Shown here: piece by piece, positions 1 through 8,475 of the stretch
Layout of the letters: each line of letters starts with the position of its first letter
Numbering within the stretch: the first letter of the stretch is position 1
Source of the DNA: CAIMZW01 sp037133095
GTDB taxonomy: Bacteria > Actinomycetota > Actinomycetes > Nanopelagicales > Nanopelagicaceae
Length of the DNA stretch: 54,260 nt
NCBI GenBank assembly: GCA_037133095.1
Contig: JBAXOT010000010.1
Location: 1-54,260, forward strand
Direction of reading: 5' to 3'
Notes under the pieces: model-generated
Told to the model about the DNA's origin: nothing
Databases searched by the model: none
Seen by the model: only the letters and a program-made list of their open reading frames with translations
Position numbers and translations under genes: made by a program

Positions 1-494
1 AGGCTTCCAAGGCAAACGTCGTCATCTACACCGGTTACTACCCAGACGGTGGCGCGCTCGCAAAGTCTCTCAATGACTCCGGTTGGGCTGGCGTATTCGC
101 CGGCGGCGACGGTGTATTGAACGATGCATTCATCGGCGTGGCTGGTAAGGCTGCTGCTGAAGGCGCAAAGTTCACTGCTCCTGCAGTTCCATTCGAAACT
201 GCCGCAACCGATGCTCAACAAGCTGCTTTCACCAAGGCCACTGGTCTTAAGACCGCAGCCGGTCACGTCTACGTAACCGAAACCTTCAATGCAACCAACG
301 TATTTCTTTCCTGCATCAAGCTTGGAAAGATCACACGCGCTGGTATCCAGCAGTGTGTTGCTACCGGAACCTTCTTTGCCCTTGATGGCAAGACCGTTCT
401 CAAGTTCACCCGTCAGGGTGAAGTTGTTGGTGGCGCACCAGTTGGTGGCTTCCAGGTTGTTAAGGGAATCATCAAGTACTTCGGCGCCGTTTAA
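1..494 (+). CDS. livJ: Branched-chain amino acid ABC transporter substrate-binding protein, C-terminal part (partial)
   Basis: The reading frame is open from base 3 to the TAA at 492-494, so this is the last ~163 residues of a gene that begins left of the window. The residues (VVIYTGYYPDGG early, GGDGVLNDAF and a GGFQVVKGI ending) look like the C-terminal lobe of the periplasmic binding fold of Leu/Ile/Val-binding proteins (Peripla_BP_6). It is followed by livH, livM, livG and livF, which fixes the role: capture of branched-chain or related amino acids outside the membrane for the importer. An internal TTG at 117 is not a real start, because the same frame is coding upstream of it. The signal peptide is outside the window. 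The exact substrate cannot be read from sequence. Confidence 0.9.
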   Translation, partial: ASKANVVIYTGYYPDGGALAKSLNDSGWAGVFAGGDGVLNDAFIGVAGKAAAEGAKFTAPAVPFETAATDAQQAAFTKATGLKTAAGHVYVTETFNATNVFLSCIKLGKITRAGIQQCVATGTFFALDGKTVLKFTRQGEVVGGAPVGGFQVVKGIIKYFGAV

Positions 495-528
495 GCCCTA
501 AGTAGTTTGGTTGTTCTAGCAGGAAATT

Positions 529-566
529 AAATGTGTCCCAGCGCTATTTAGTGCTGGGACACATTT
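529..566 (+). other. Strong intergenic RNA hairpin between livJ and livH
   Basis: A perfect 14-bp inverted repeat lies in the livJ-livH gap: left arm 529-542, right arm 553-566 (GCTGGGACACATTT). A G-U and a C-G pair extend it to 16 bp with a six-base loop. There is no U-tract after it, so it is not a classical intrinsic terminator. Hairpins at this position in other binding-protein operons limit read-through or protect the upstream message, so that more binding protein than permease is made; that role here is inference. Confidence 0.75.
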
Positions 567-598
567 CAAATGTCACCGTCTTCTAAGAATTGGGTCAA

Positions 599-1552
599 AT
601 GAATTTCTCTGTCGTGGTTTCGCAGTTCTGGCCGTTGCTTATAAATGGCTTGGCTCTAGGTTTTATCTATGTCCTTATCTCGTTGGGATACACGATGGTG
701 TATGGCGTTCTTCGCCTCATCAACTTCGCCAACTCGGAGATTTTTATGGTGGGTACCTTTGCCACCGTTATCGTTTCGCGCAACTTTTTTGGTTTCAATC
801 AAAATACTGATCCGCTCCATGGTTTCAAACTTATTTATACCCTCGGTGCTTGCCTGCTCGCCTCGATGCTTATGTCAGGAGTCACCGCAGTACTTGTTGA
901 AATTGTTGCCTATCGACGCCTTCGCGCGAAAGGTACCAATCGTCTCGCGAGTTTGATCTCGGCAATTGGCGTCTCTATTATTTTGCAAGAAGGCGTTCGC
1001 ATTCTCACGAACTCGATTCCTTATTCAAACCCACGACTTTTGAAGAAGGTTTATGTCGTACACGCCGGACCAATCGAACTTCGCAACGACACGATTCTGG
1101 TGATTGTTTTTGCTGCCATTCTCTTCTTCTTGGTAGACCGCTTTGTCAGCAAAACTTTGCTAGGCAAAGCAATTCGAGCCGTCTCTATGAGCGAAGAGAC
1201 ATCAAAGTTGATGGGTATAAACCTCAACCGGGTTATCTCTGCCACCTTCCTTATCGGGGGCATGATGACCGGTGCCGCGGCTTTCTTGTATGAAACTGTT
1301 TATGAGAACACGAAATACAATGTTGGATTTTCCATCGGCTTGGCAGCATTTACCGCAGCTGTTCTCGGCGGCATTGGAAATCTGCGTGGCGCCTTTTACG
1401 GTGGCTTGGCGCTCGGATTACTCGAAGAGTTTGCCGCCGCGATTTTAGGTACACAATGGAAAGCAGTCACAGTCTTTTTAGTGTTGGTCTTAGTCCTACT
1501 ATTCAAACCGAACGGGCTCTTTGGTGAAGCCGTTCAGCAAACGAGGGTCTAG
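599..1552 (+). CDS. livH: Branched-chain amino acid ABC transporter permease LivH
   Basis: This is an integral membrane permease of about 317 residues with 8 or so hydrophobic segments, one of the two LivH/LivM-type subunits forming the translocation path. Conserved family stretches include LINFANSEIFMVG near residue 40 and GGIGNLRGAFYGG in the C-terminal third. I chose the ATG at 599. A TTG at 590 is in frame and would add three residues; neither has a clear Shine-Dalgarno sequence. The stop is two bases before livM, so the two permeases are co-translated. It works with LivG and LivF on the cytoplasmic face and LivJ outside. Confidence 0.92.
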   Translation: MNFSVVVSQFWPLLINGLALGFIYVLISLGYTMVYGVLRLINFANSEIFMVGTFATVIVSRNFFGFNQNTDPLHGFKLIYTLGACLLASMLMSGVTAVLVEIVAYRRLRAKGTNRLASLISAIGVSIILQEGVRILTNSIPYSNPRLLKKVYVVHAGPIELRNDTILVIVFAAILFFLVDRFVSKTLLGKAIRAVSMSEETSKLMGINLNRVISATFLIGGMMTGAAAFLYETVYENTKYNVGFSIGLAAFTAAVLGGIGNLRGAFYGGLALGLLEEFAAAILGTQWKAVTVFLVLVLVLLFKPNGLFGEAVQQTRV

Positions 1553-1554
1553 CG

Positions 1555-2595
1555 ATGATTAATTTACGTGACTTCGGAGCTGAAAAGTGGGAGAAGTGGA
1601 ACCGGCCAAAGCGCACTACCTTTGTTGTGATCTTGCTGGCGCTCGTGACGCTGTTGCCATTCGCAGGCGACTACTCCTTCTCCAACTTTCTTAACACACC
1701 TATTAGCTCTTATCAGGCGGTTCTGGTTTATCCCGTTGGCATGTTTGTCCTTATGGCTCTGGGCTTGAACATTGTGGTGGGTAAGAGCGGCTTGCTCGAT
1801 TTGGGTTATGTGGCTTTCTTTGCGATTGGCGCCTATACCGCTGCCATCCTTGGAACCAAGACGCACTTAAATATTTGGGAAATTTTGCCAATTGGTATGG
1901 GCTTAGCCATGCTCTCGGGCGTTCTGCTTGGTCTACCGACTTTGCGTTTGCGCGGTGATTATTTAGCAATTGTCACCTTGGGATTCGGGGAGATAGTTCG
2001 AATCGTTGCCGTGAATAATCGCTCCACCGGCGGTCCGAACGGTATTGCGAACGTTCCTAATCCACCCTCAGTTCTCGGAGTGCGATTTGCCCTCGACAAT
2101 ATGCAAGGTTTCTTCTGGATCATCTTGGTGATGATTCTTTTGGTGATCTGGATGGTGCGTCGACTCTCGGTTCGTCGACCTGGTCGCGCTTGGGAGGCCA
2201 TTCGACAAGATGAAGATGTCGCGATGCTCATGGGTGTTCCAACTTTGCGCTATAAAATTTGGGCGTTCAGCATCGGTGCTGCTATCGGCGGCGCAGCCGG
2301 TGTGATCTTTGCTTCCAAGTCCATGTATGTCGCGCCCGACATGTTTACGTTCAACGTATCGGTTCTCATTCTTTCCTGTGTTGTTTTTGGCGGTATGGGA
2401 AATATTTGGGGCGTTATCTTGGGTGGAACGATTCTGGCCTATTTGCCAGAGCGAATTCGTTTTATCTCCAATGCTCGGCAATTAGTTTTTGGATTGGCTC
2501 TCGTCATCATCATGAATGTTCGTCCAGATGGATTGTTGCCTCGTAAAAAGCGGGAGAAAATTCATAAAGCAGGGGAGGAAGCGACAAATGTCTGA
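1555..2595 (+). CDS. livM: Branched-chain amino acid ABC transporter permease LivM
   Basis: The second permease subunit has 346 residues, with a charged N-terminal 20 residues followed by multiple transmembrane helices. Family landmarks are LGLNIVVGKSGLLDLGYVAFFAIGAY around residues 68-93 and RLRGDYLAIVTLGFGEIVRI around 131-150, both typical of the BPD_transp_2 family. GAGG at about 1543-1546 precedes the ATG at 1555. The 3' end overlaps livG by 8 nt, which suggests translational coupling. It pairs with LivH in the membrane. Length is normal for the family. Confidence 0.94.
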   Translation: MINLRDFGAEKWEKWNRPKRTTFVVILLALVTLLPFAGDYSFSNFLNTPISSYQAVLVYPVGMFVLMALGLNIVVGKSGLLDLGYVAFFAIGAYTAAILGTKTHLNIWEILPIGMGLAMLSGVLLGLPTLRLRGDYLAIVTLGFGEIVRIVAVNNRSTGGPNGIANVPNPPSVLGVRFALDNMQGFFWIILVMILLVIWMVRRLSVRRPGRAWEAIRQDEDVAMLMGVPTLRYKIWAFSIGAAIGGAAGVIFASKSMYVAPDMFTFNVSVLILSCVVFGGMGNIWGVILGGTILAYLPERIRFISNARQLVFGLALVIIMNVRPDGLLPRKKREKIHKAGEEATNV

Positions 2596-3364
2596 GCGAA
2601 TTCTTGATCTTCAGAATGTGACGATGCGCTTTGGCGGAGTCTCAGCCCTGGATGGTGTGAACTTTCATGTGAATAAGGGCGAGATTTGCGCGCTCATTGG
2701 TCCAAACGGAGCCGGAAAGACCACAGTCTTCAACGTAGTGACCGGTGTTTATACCCCGACCTCAGGCGACATCCTCTTCAATGGCGCCTCGATTGTAGGA
2801 AAGAAGCGCAACCAGATTACGAAATCTGGAATCGCGCGAACTTTCCAGAACGTTCGACTTTTCGGCGAAATGACAGCCCTCGAAAATGTTATGACCGCAT
2901 CTGATGTGCACAAAAAAACTGGTCTTGTCGGCGCCCTCTTCGGCTCGCCAAGTGCCCGACGCGAAGAGCGTGCAGGCAAGGAGCGTGCCCACGAACTTCT
3001 CAAATTTATGGGAATTGACCATCGTTCTGATCAACTCGGCAAAAACTTGCCCTATGGTGATCAGCGTCGATTGGAGATTGCTCGTGCACTCGGAACTGAA
3101 CCGCAACTTTTACTCCTGGACGAGCCAGCTGCTGGCTTCAACCCAGCCGAGAAGGAAGCTCTTGCGGCCACGATTCGAAAGATTCGCGATGCTGGCTATA
3201 CCGTTTTGCTCATCGAGCACGATATGTCCTTGATTATGGGTATCTCCGATCGAGTTTCAGTACTGGACTTCGGCATAAAGATTGCTGATGACATTCCATC
3301 TGTTGTCCAAAATGATCCAAAGGTTATCGAAGCCTATTTAGGAGCACCTGCTGATGCGTCTTGA
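2588..3364 (+). CDS. livG: Branched-chain amino acid ABC transporter ATP-binding protein LivG
   Basis: This ATPase has 258 residues from the ATG at 2588. It shows Walker A GPNGAGKTT near residue 38, a Q-loop region (ARTFQNVRLF), a signature region LPYGDQRRLEIARAL, Walker B LLLLDEPAAG, and the switch His in LLIEHDM. YGDQRR in place of LSGGQ is the usual LivG variant. The frame extends upstream to 2516, but a GGGGAGGA ribosome site at 2572-2579 and homology to the family N-terminus support 2588. It overlaps livM by 8 nt and livF by 11 nt. It powers import together with LivF. Confidence 0.94.
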   Translation: MSERILDLQNVTMRFGGVSALDGVNFHVNKGEICALIGPNGAGKTTVFNVVTGVYTPTSGDILFNGASIVGKKRNQITKSGIARTFQNVRLFGEMTALENVMTASDVHKKTGLVGALFGSPSARREERAGKERAHELLKFMGIDHRSDQLGKNLPYGDQRRLEIARALGTEPQLLLLDEPAAGFNPAEKEALAATIRKIRDAGYTVLLIEHDMSLIMGISDRVSVLDFGIKIADDIPSVVQNDPKVIEAYLGAPADAS

Positions 3365-4082
3365 AATTAAAGATCTTCGCGTTTTCTACGGAAAAATTGA
3401 AGCAATTAAGGGAATCAGCGTCACAGTAAACCAAGGCGAGATTGTTACCCTGATTGGCGCCAATGGCGCTGGCAAAACGACGATGCTCAAAACCATCTCC
3501 GGTCTTCGTCCAGTCACGAGCGGGCAAATACTTTTTGACGGTAAAGATATTTCCAAAGTGCCACCTCACGAGCGCGTTGCCATGGGAATTTCTCAAGCTC
3601 CTGAAGGCCGTGGAATTTTTCCGGGCATGACGGTGCTGGAAAACTTAGAAATTGGCAAATACTTTCGCAAAGAGCGTAAGAGCGAAATGGTTGAGGATTT
3701 AGAGAAGATTTACCATCTCTTTCCTCGACTAAAAGAGCGAGCAACTCAGGCCGGCGGAACTCTCTCAGGAGGCGAGCAGCAGATGCTAGCCATTGGTCGC
3801 GCTTTAATGGCCAGACCAAAAGTTCTGCTACTGGACGAGCCTTCAATGGGATTGGCGCCATTGATGATTGCCAATATTTTCCGCATCATCACAGAGATTA
3901 ATGAGACTGGAACCACGATCCTGTTGGTAGAACAGAATGCCCAGCAGGCGTTGCAACGCGCGCACCGAGCCTATGTTCTGGAAACTGGCAAAGTGGTCAA
4001 AGAGGCTAAGGCTTCTGACTTACTCAACGATCCCGATGTTCGCGCCGCCTACCTTGGTACTGGCGCCGGAGCCGCACACTAA
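3354..4082 (+). CDS. livF: Branched-chain amino acid ABC transporter ATP-binding protein LivF
   Basis: The second ATPase of the importer has 242 residues. Walker A is GANGAGKTT near residue 36, the signature is LSGGEQQMLAIGRAL, Walker B is LLLDEPSMGLAP, and the H-loop position carries Gln in LLVEQNAQQAL, as is normal for LivF. FYGKIEAIKGIS near the N-terminus is a family hallmark. The start ATG lies inside the end of livG (11 nt overlap). It is the last gene of the liv operon; the next gene is convergent and only 2 nt away, with no evident terminator between them. Confidence 0.94.
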   Translation: MRLEIKDLRVFYGKIEAIKGISVTVNQGEIVTLIGANGAGKTTMLKTISGLRPVTSGQILFDGKDISKVPPHERVAMGISQAPEGRGIFPGMTVLENLEIGKYFRKERKSEMVEDLEKIYHLFPRLKERATQAGGTLSGGEQQMLAIGRALMARPKVLLLDEPSMGLAPLMIANIFRIITEINETGTTILLVEQNAQQALQRAHRAYVLETGKVVKEAKASDLLNDPDVRAAYLGTGAGAAH

Positions 4083-4084
4083 AT

Positions 4085-4492
4085 TTAGTCACGTTTAGCA
4101 AGAATCAAACTAGTGATTCTTGCGGTACATGTCCGTTCCCCGGCCTCATTCGTTATCACTACTTCATAGCAACACATAGTTTTTCCCAACGAGACTGCAG
4201 TTGCAACTCCGGTGACAAATCCCGACGTCGCGGATTTGTGATGGGTTGCGTTGATATCTACTCCGACAATTCTGCGATCAGGCCCAGCGTGCAATTGAGT
4301 TCCGATCGAACCCAGGCTCTCGGCCAAAACAACATTGGCGCCGCCATGGAGCAGTCCGAGCGGTTGCGTATTTCCGGCAACTGGCATAGTCGCAACCAGA
4401 CGCGTAGGGCTGGCCTCGGTGATGACGATTCCCATCTTGGTATCTAGCGCACCGCTGCCGCGAACTCTAATTTGTTCCAGAAATTCATCCAT
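4085..4492 (-). CDS. Hotdog-fold thioesterase (PaaI/YdiI-like)
   Basis: This 135-residue single-domain protein has the 4HBT/PaaI pattern: GLLHGGANVVLAESLGS at residues 46-62 contains the HGG turn and the Glu of the active-site helix, and VGVDINATHHKSA follows. Family members hydrolyse acyl-CoA or aryl-CoA thioesters; the substrate cannot be read here. It is divergent from polA, with only 50 nt between the two start codons. Its own -10-like TAGAAT sits exactly six bases before the ATG, suggesting a leaderless mRNA. The 3' end faces livF at 2 nt distance. Confidence 0.8.
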   Translation of the reverse strand: MDEFLEQIRVRGSGALDTKMGIVITEASPTRLVATMPVAGNTQPLGLLHGGANVVLAESLGSIGTQLHAGPDRRIVGVDINATHHKSATSGFVTGVATAVSLGKTMCCYEVVITNEAGERTCTARITSLILAKRD

Positions 4493-4498
4493 AGCCCA

Positions 4499-4504
4499 AT
4501 TCTA
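4499..4504 (-). promoter_or_regulatory. Candidate -10 element of the thioesterase gene (leaderless)
   Basis: On the minus strand the sequence reads TAGAAT, then six bases (TGGGCT), then the ATG at 4492. With initiation 6-8 nt after the -10 element, transcription would start at or next to the start codon. No convincing -35 hexamer is visible. Confidence 0.5.
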
Positions 4505-4530
4505 AGCGGGTCTTAGACGGCGCACCCCCT

Positions 4531-4536
4531 TACAAT
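4531..4536 (+). promoter_or_regulatory. Candidate -10 element of polA (leaderless)
   Basis: TACAAT at 4531-4536 is followed by CCGTAA and the polA ATG at 4543. The first base of the start codon is therefore the expected transcription start. There is no Shine-Dalgarno sequence in front of polA, which fits a leaderless message. Confidence 0.55.
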
Positions 4537-4542
4537 CCGTAA

Positions 4543-7128
4543 ATGACCAAAAGATTGCTGTTGATTGATGGACATTCTTTGGCCTATCGCGCCTTTTACG
4601 CCCTGCCGGTCGAGAATTTCGCTACCGTTTCTGGTCAACCTACGAATGCCATCTATGGCTTCACATCAATGTTGATCAACCTCATTCGTGATGAAAAACC
4701 TACCCATATCGCCACCGCTTTTGATGTCTCACGCAAAACCTTCCGTAGTGAGAAATTTCCCGAATACAAGGCGAACCGAAGTGCAACCCCAGATAGCTTC
4801 CGATCTCAGATGGGATATCTGATGGAGATGGTTACCGCCTTGGGAATTGCGCATTTCGCGATGCCTGGTTTTGAAGCCGATGACATCATTGCAACGCTCA
4901 CCACGCGCGCCGAAGCCGAAGGATTTGAAGTTCTCATCTGTACTGGCGATCGCGATTCTTTTCAATTAATTTCCGAGTCCACTACTGTGCTCTACCCGAA
5001 ACGTGGCGTAGCCGACCTTGCGCGAATGACCCCTGCTGAGGTGGAAGCCAAATACGGGCTGACGCCGAAGCAGTACCCAGATTTCGCCGCTCTTCGTGGC
5101 GATCCCAGCGATAACTTGCCCTCCGTTCCAGGCGTCGGCGAAAAGACCGCAACGAAATGGATTCAGGACTTTGGTTCGCTTACAAATCTGGTAATGCGTA
5201 TTGATGAGATACCTGGCAAAGCGGGGGAGTCAATGCGATCGCATATTGCCGAAGTTCTTCTTAATCGAGAACTTACGCAACTGGAGCGGCAATTGAATGT
5301 CGAAACCGAGATATCTGATTTGCTTTGGCTCGGGGCTAACCCGGCTCAGGTCAATACATTGCTGGACCAACTAGAAATTAAGGCGTTGAAAGATCGAGTA
5401 AAACCGCTCCTTAATCAAGACACAGCGGAGCAGTTTGTTGAGAGCCCGGCGCGGGAAGAAGTGATGGGGATAGAAAAAACAGCCGCTGATCTCGATGCTC
5501 TATTAATCGGCCGAAGAACACCCATTGCACTAGATGTAATTCTTTCTGATGGGAAAATTGTTGAGTACGCCGTAGCTACCGACGCCGCAACTATTTATTT
5601 AGTCCGCGAAGGCAAGGTCGGAAACTGGTTCTTCGATGATTCCCTGCCCAAGTGGGTTCATGCCGGTAAGGAAATTCTTCGCGCTTTGAAGTGCCGAGGC
5701 ATTGTTTTTGATACTGAACTTGCTGCGTATTTATTAAATCCAGGAAGTCGCAATTTAAGTCTGAATGACTTAACTGAAAAGTACCTCGGTATCATCAACG
5801 CCGAACAGGCTGAAGATTTATTTAGCTCCTTTACTGGGGTGGATGCTGCTTCAATTTTTGCGTTGGCGCCAATCCTCCTAGTCGAATTAGAAGAGCACGC
5901 CATGAAGTCATTGCTCACTGATTTAGAGATTCCGGTCATGGTCGATCTAGCCGAGATGGAAGCATTGGGTGTTTGTGTAGATCAGTCGAAGTTGACAGCT
6001 TTGGCTCTTTATTTCCGCAGCGAAGTTGAGAGCGAAACAGAGGCAGCTCACCAGAGCGCGGGCCGGAACTTTAATGTAGGTTCGCCCAAACAATTGCAGG
6101 TAATTCTCTTTGACGAACTGAAACTTCCAAAAACAAAGAAAATTAAAACTGGATACACAACAGATGCCGACGCCTTGACCTGGCTTTTTGAGAAGACCGA
6201 ACATCCTTTACTGCGCCACTTACTCAGGATTCGCGAGACAAGTAAATTATTGACGACTATTGACGGACTGACTAACGCCGTCGCCCGCGATGGGCGAATT
6301 CATACTAATTTTCAACAAACCGTTGCTGCGACTGGTCGCCTCTCCTCGACTGACCCGAATCTGCAGAATATTCCAGTTCGCACCGAAGAAGGTCGGCGAA
6401 TTCGCGACTGTTTTGTTGCCGGCGCCGGTTTCTCCTCATTGCTTACTGCGGACTATAGCCAAATTGAAATGCGAATCATGGCCCACTTATCGCATGACGA
6501 GCGTTTAATCGAAGCCTTTGCTTCTGGAGAAGACCTTCATTCATCAGTTGCATCTGAAGTTTTTAGCGTCGAAGCAAAGGAAGTAACTCCAGAGATGCGC
6601 AGACAAATCAAGGCGATGTCTTATGGCTTGGCATATGGACTTTCTGCCTTTGGCCTTGCGGCGCAGCTTTCCTTGACGCCTGCCGAGGCGAGCGCTTTGA
6701 TGGAGAAGTATTTTGAGAGATTTGGCGGAATTCGAGATTACTTGCAGACCGTGGTTGTGGCAGCGCGCAAGGTTGGCTATACCGAAACAATTCTTGGGCG
6801 GCGGCGATATTTGCCGGATCTCAATGCGGATAATCGACAACGTCGAGAAATTGCGGAACGGATGGCGCTTAATGCACCGATTCAAGGTTCAGCCGCGGAC
6901 GTCATCAAAGTTGCGATGATTAGATGTCGCTCTGCTATGCGCGAGTCCGGGTTGCGATCTCAACTCCTCTTACAAGTTCATGATGAATTAATTTTCGAAA
7001 TCTTTCCGGGTGAGGAAGAGGTACTCGCTGCATTAGTTAAACGTGAAATGGGGGCGGCTTTTTCCCTCTCCGTACCTCTTGCTGTAAATATTGGTATAGG
7101 TACCAGTTGGGATTTAGCTGCTCATTGA
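4543..7128 (+). CDS. polA: DNA polymerase I
   Basis: The 861-residue protein has three regions. Residues 1-290 are the 5' nuclease (LLLIDGHSLAYRAFYAL, FEADDIIATL, CTGDRDSFQLI, GVGEKTA). About 315-475 is a degenerate 3'-5' exonuclease fold: the DxE motif reads LDVIL and the exo II Asp is missing, so proofreading should be absent. About 480-861 is the polymerase: motif A DYSQIE with Asp637, motif B with Lys690 and Tyr694, motif C VHDE with Asp814 and Glu815. It fills gaps in excision repair and removes Okazaki primers, which fits the nearby uvr genes. The start lacks an SD and looks leaderless. Its end overlaps the convergent MFS gene by 7 nt. Confidence 0.97.
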   Translation: MTKRLLLIDGHSLAYRAFYALPVENFATVSGQPTNAIYGFTSMLINLIRDEKPTHIATAFDVSRKTFRSEKFPEYKANRSATPDSFRSQMGYLMEMVTALGIAHFAMPGFEADDIIATLTTRAEAEGFEVLICTGDRDSFQLISESTTVLYPKRGVADLARMTPAEVEAKYGLTPKQYPDFAALRGDPSDNLPSVPGVGEKTATKWIQDFGSLTNLVMRIDEIPGKAGESMRSHIAEVLLNRELTQLERQLNVETEISDLLWLGANPAQVNTLLDQLEIKALKDRVKPLLNQDTAEQFVESPAREEVMGIEKTAADLDALLIGRRTPIALDVILSDGKIVEYAVATDAATIYLVREGKVGNWFFDDSLPKWVHAGKEILRALKCRGIVFDTELAAYLLNPGSRNLSLNDLTEKYLGIINAEQAEDLFSSFTGVDAASIFALAPILLVELEEHAMKSLLTDLEIPVMVDLAEMEALGVCVDQSKLTALALYFRSEVESETEAAHQSAGRNFNVGSPKQLQVILFDELKLPKTKKIKTGYTTDADALTWLFEKTEHPLLRHLLRIRETSKLLTTIDGLTNAVARDGRIHTNFQQTVAATGRLSSTDPNLQNIPVRTEEGRRIRDCFVAGAGFSSLLTADYSQIEMRIMAHLSHDERLIEAFASGEDLHSSVASEVFSVEAKEVTPEMRRQIKAMSYGLAYGLSAFGLAAQLSLTPAEASALMEKYFERFGGIRDYLQTVVVAARKVGYTETILGRRRYLPDLNADNRQRREIAERMALNAPIQGSAADVIKVAMIRCRSAMRESGLRSQLLLQVHDELIFEIFPGEEEVLAALVKREMGAAFSLSVPLAVNIGIGTSWDLAAH

Positions 7129-8411
7129 TTGTCAGTAAATAGTTTGTCACCGGAAGAGAGCACATCGCCAAGAGCCTCGGCGTCTTCCTCGTCGGTGGGG
7201 ATTCGATCGGCTGCGCTGAGAACATTTTTCCCAAGAGTGATGATAAGTAATCCGGCACCGACGGCAACGGTGGTACTCGCCAGACACCATCGGGGAGAAA
7301 AATGGTCGGAGATAATTCCACCCAAAGCGGTTCCTATCGAAGCGCACGTACCTTCAACCGTCCATAGCCAGCCAAGTGCAGCAGCGGCCGATCCACGCGG
7401 CCTGACGGCGTCGGTAATCTCCCAGTAAAAGGTTTGCATGCCACCATTAAATAAGCCGAGCAAGGCGCACAAAATCATTAATCGCCAATCGGGAAATGAG
7501 AACGCCAAAGGCAGGCTTGCAATAAACCAACCAAGGTACAGACGGCGAAATGCTTGCAGCGAGGAAGTCTTTCGTGAAATAAGTCCAGCCAGCAAACTCC
7601 CGAACACGGTAAAGGCCGCCATTATTGCCAAGATGGTTCCGGTCCGATGTGGCACTCCAGCGATGGTGGTAAATGCGGGGACACCGATTGAGAAGGCGCC
7701 CCACCCTAAACCAATGAATGCGCCCTCAAGCATGAGCAGACGCAAGGCGGGAACGCGCCAGATGGGTAGTTCATCTTTATCCTTAGCCTCAGGCTGCCAC
7801 TTTTTAGTGGCGGGCAAGATTGCCAGCGCGCCGCCGCCTAGAAACATAAATCCGGCACAGAATTGCAGTGTGCGCTCAGGGTGGTTGGAGAGGGCTAGAT
7901 AGGTAGCGAGCACCGGTCCCACAACGCCAACTGAATTCATCACTGCGGTATCAATAGCGTAAGCCGTGCGAATCTGTTCTGGGGCTACGGTGATAGTCCA
8001 CATTGGGCGTACCGAGAGGTTGATAGGTGGCGCGGTAAAGCCCAGGATAAAGGCGGTCAAAATGAGGGAGTTGCGGCTATGGCCACTGTTGAAAAGCAGG
8101 ATGAGCGAGCCGTAAGCCGGCACAAATATCCGAAGCGGCCACTTCAAACCCCAGGTATCCATGATTGTGCCGCGCGCGCCAGCGGTTGCCGCACCTGCCA
8201 GACCATTGAGACCGACGGCAATTCCTGCTGCGGAAATGGAGTGAGTGGCATGCTGGACCTTGAAATAGATACCCAAGCCGATCATCGAGTACGCCAAACG
8301 GGCAGGAAACGCGCTCAACATCAGCGCTTGCGCAGATCGCAATCGCAAAACCTCGAAATATGAGCGCATTTGTAAATCATATAGGGTCGAAGATTTTGCT
8401 GGTTTGACCAT
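7122..8411 (-). CDS. MFS transporter
   Basis: The protein has 429 residues and about 12 hydrophobic segments separated into two halves by a charged loop near residues 200-215 (TKKWQPEAKDKDELP), as in the major facilitator superfamily. The N-terminal half contains AFPARLAYSMIGLGIYF and GLNGLAGAATAGARG, resembling uncharacterised actinobacterial exporter-like MFS proteins. No substrate-defining motif is recognisable. It is convergent with polA (7-nt overlap) and divergent from rpsA. A candidate minus-strand -10 TACCTT lies at 8424-8429, overlapping the rpsA -10. Confidence 0.82.
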   Translation of the reverse strand: MVKPAKSSTLYDLQMRSYFEVLRLRSAQALMLSAFPARLAYSMIGLGIYFKVQHATHSISAAGIAVGLNGLAGAATAGARGTIMDTWGLKWPLRIFVPAYGSLILLFNSGHSRNSLILTAFILGFTAPPINLSVRPMWTITVAPEQIRTAYAIDTAVMNSVGVVGPVLATYLALSNHPERTLQFCAGFMFLGGGALAILPATKKWQPEAKDKDELPIWRVPALRLLMLEGAFIGLGWGAFSIGVPAFTTIAGVPHRTGTILAIMAAFTVFGSLLAGLISRKTSSLQAFRRLYLGWFIASLPLAFSFPDWRLMILCALLGLFNGGMQTFYWEITDAVRPRGSAAAALGWLWTVEGTCASIGTALGGIISDHFSPRWCLASTTVAVGAGLLIITLGKNVLSAADRIPTDEEDAEALGDVLSSGDKLFTDNQ

Positions 8412-8433
8412 TATTTCCGCACAAAGGTACCCT
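8404..8433 (+). promoter_or_regulatory. Candidate rpsA promoter
   Basis: TTGACC at 8404-8409 and TACCCT at 8428-8433 are separated by 18 bp, matching a vegetative sigma-70-type promoter. The -35 overlaps the first codon of the divergent MFS gene, and the -10 overlaps a minus-strand TACCTT candidate. Transcription would begin near 8440, leaving a ~36-nt leader before the rpsA TTG. Confidence 0.5.
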
Positions 8434-8475
8434 TATCTGTCCTATCCCTACTACTTCTATCCCAACTGGAGCATC

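Noticed and set aside
117..494. TTG at 117 as the start of a 125-residue gene
   Set aside because: The frame is open and livJ-like upstream to base 3, so the gene simply begins outside the window.
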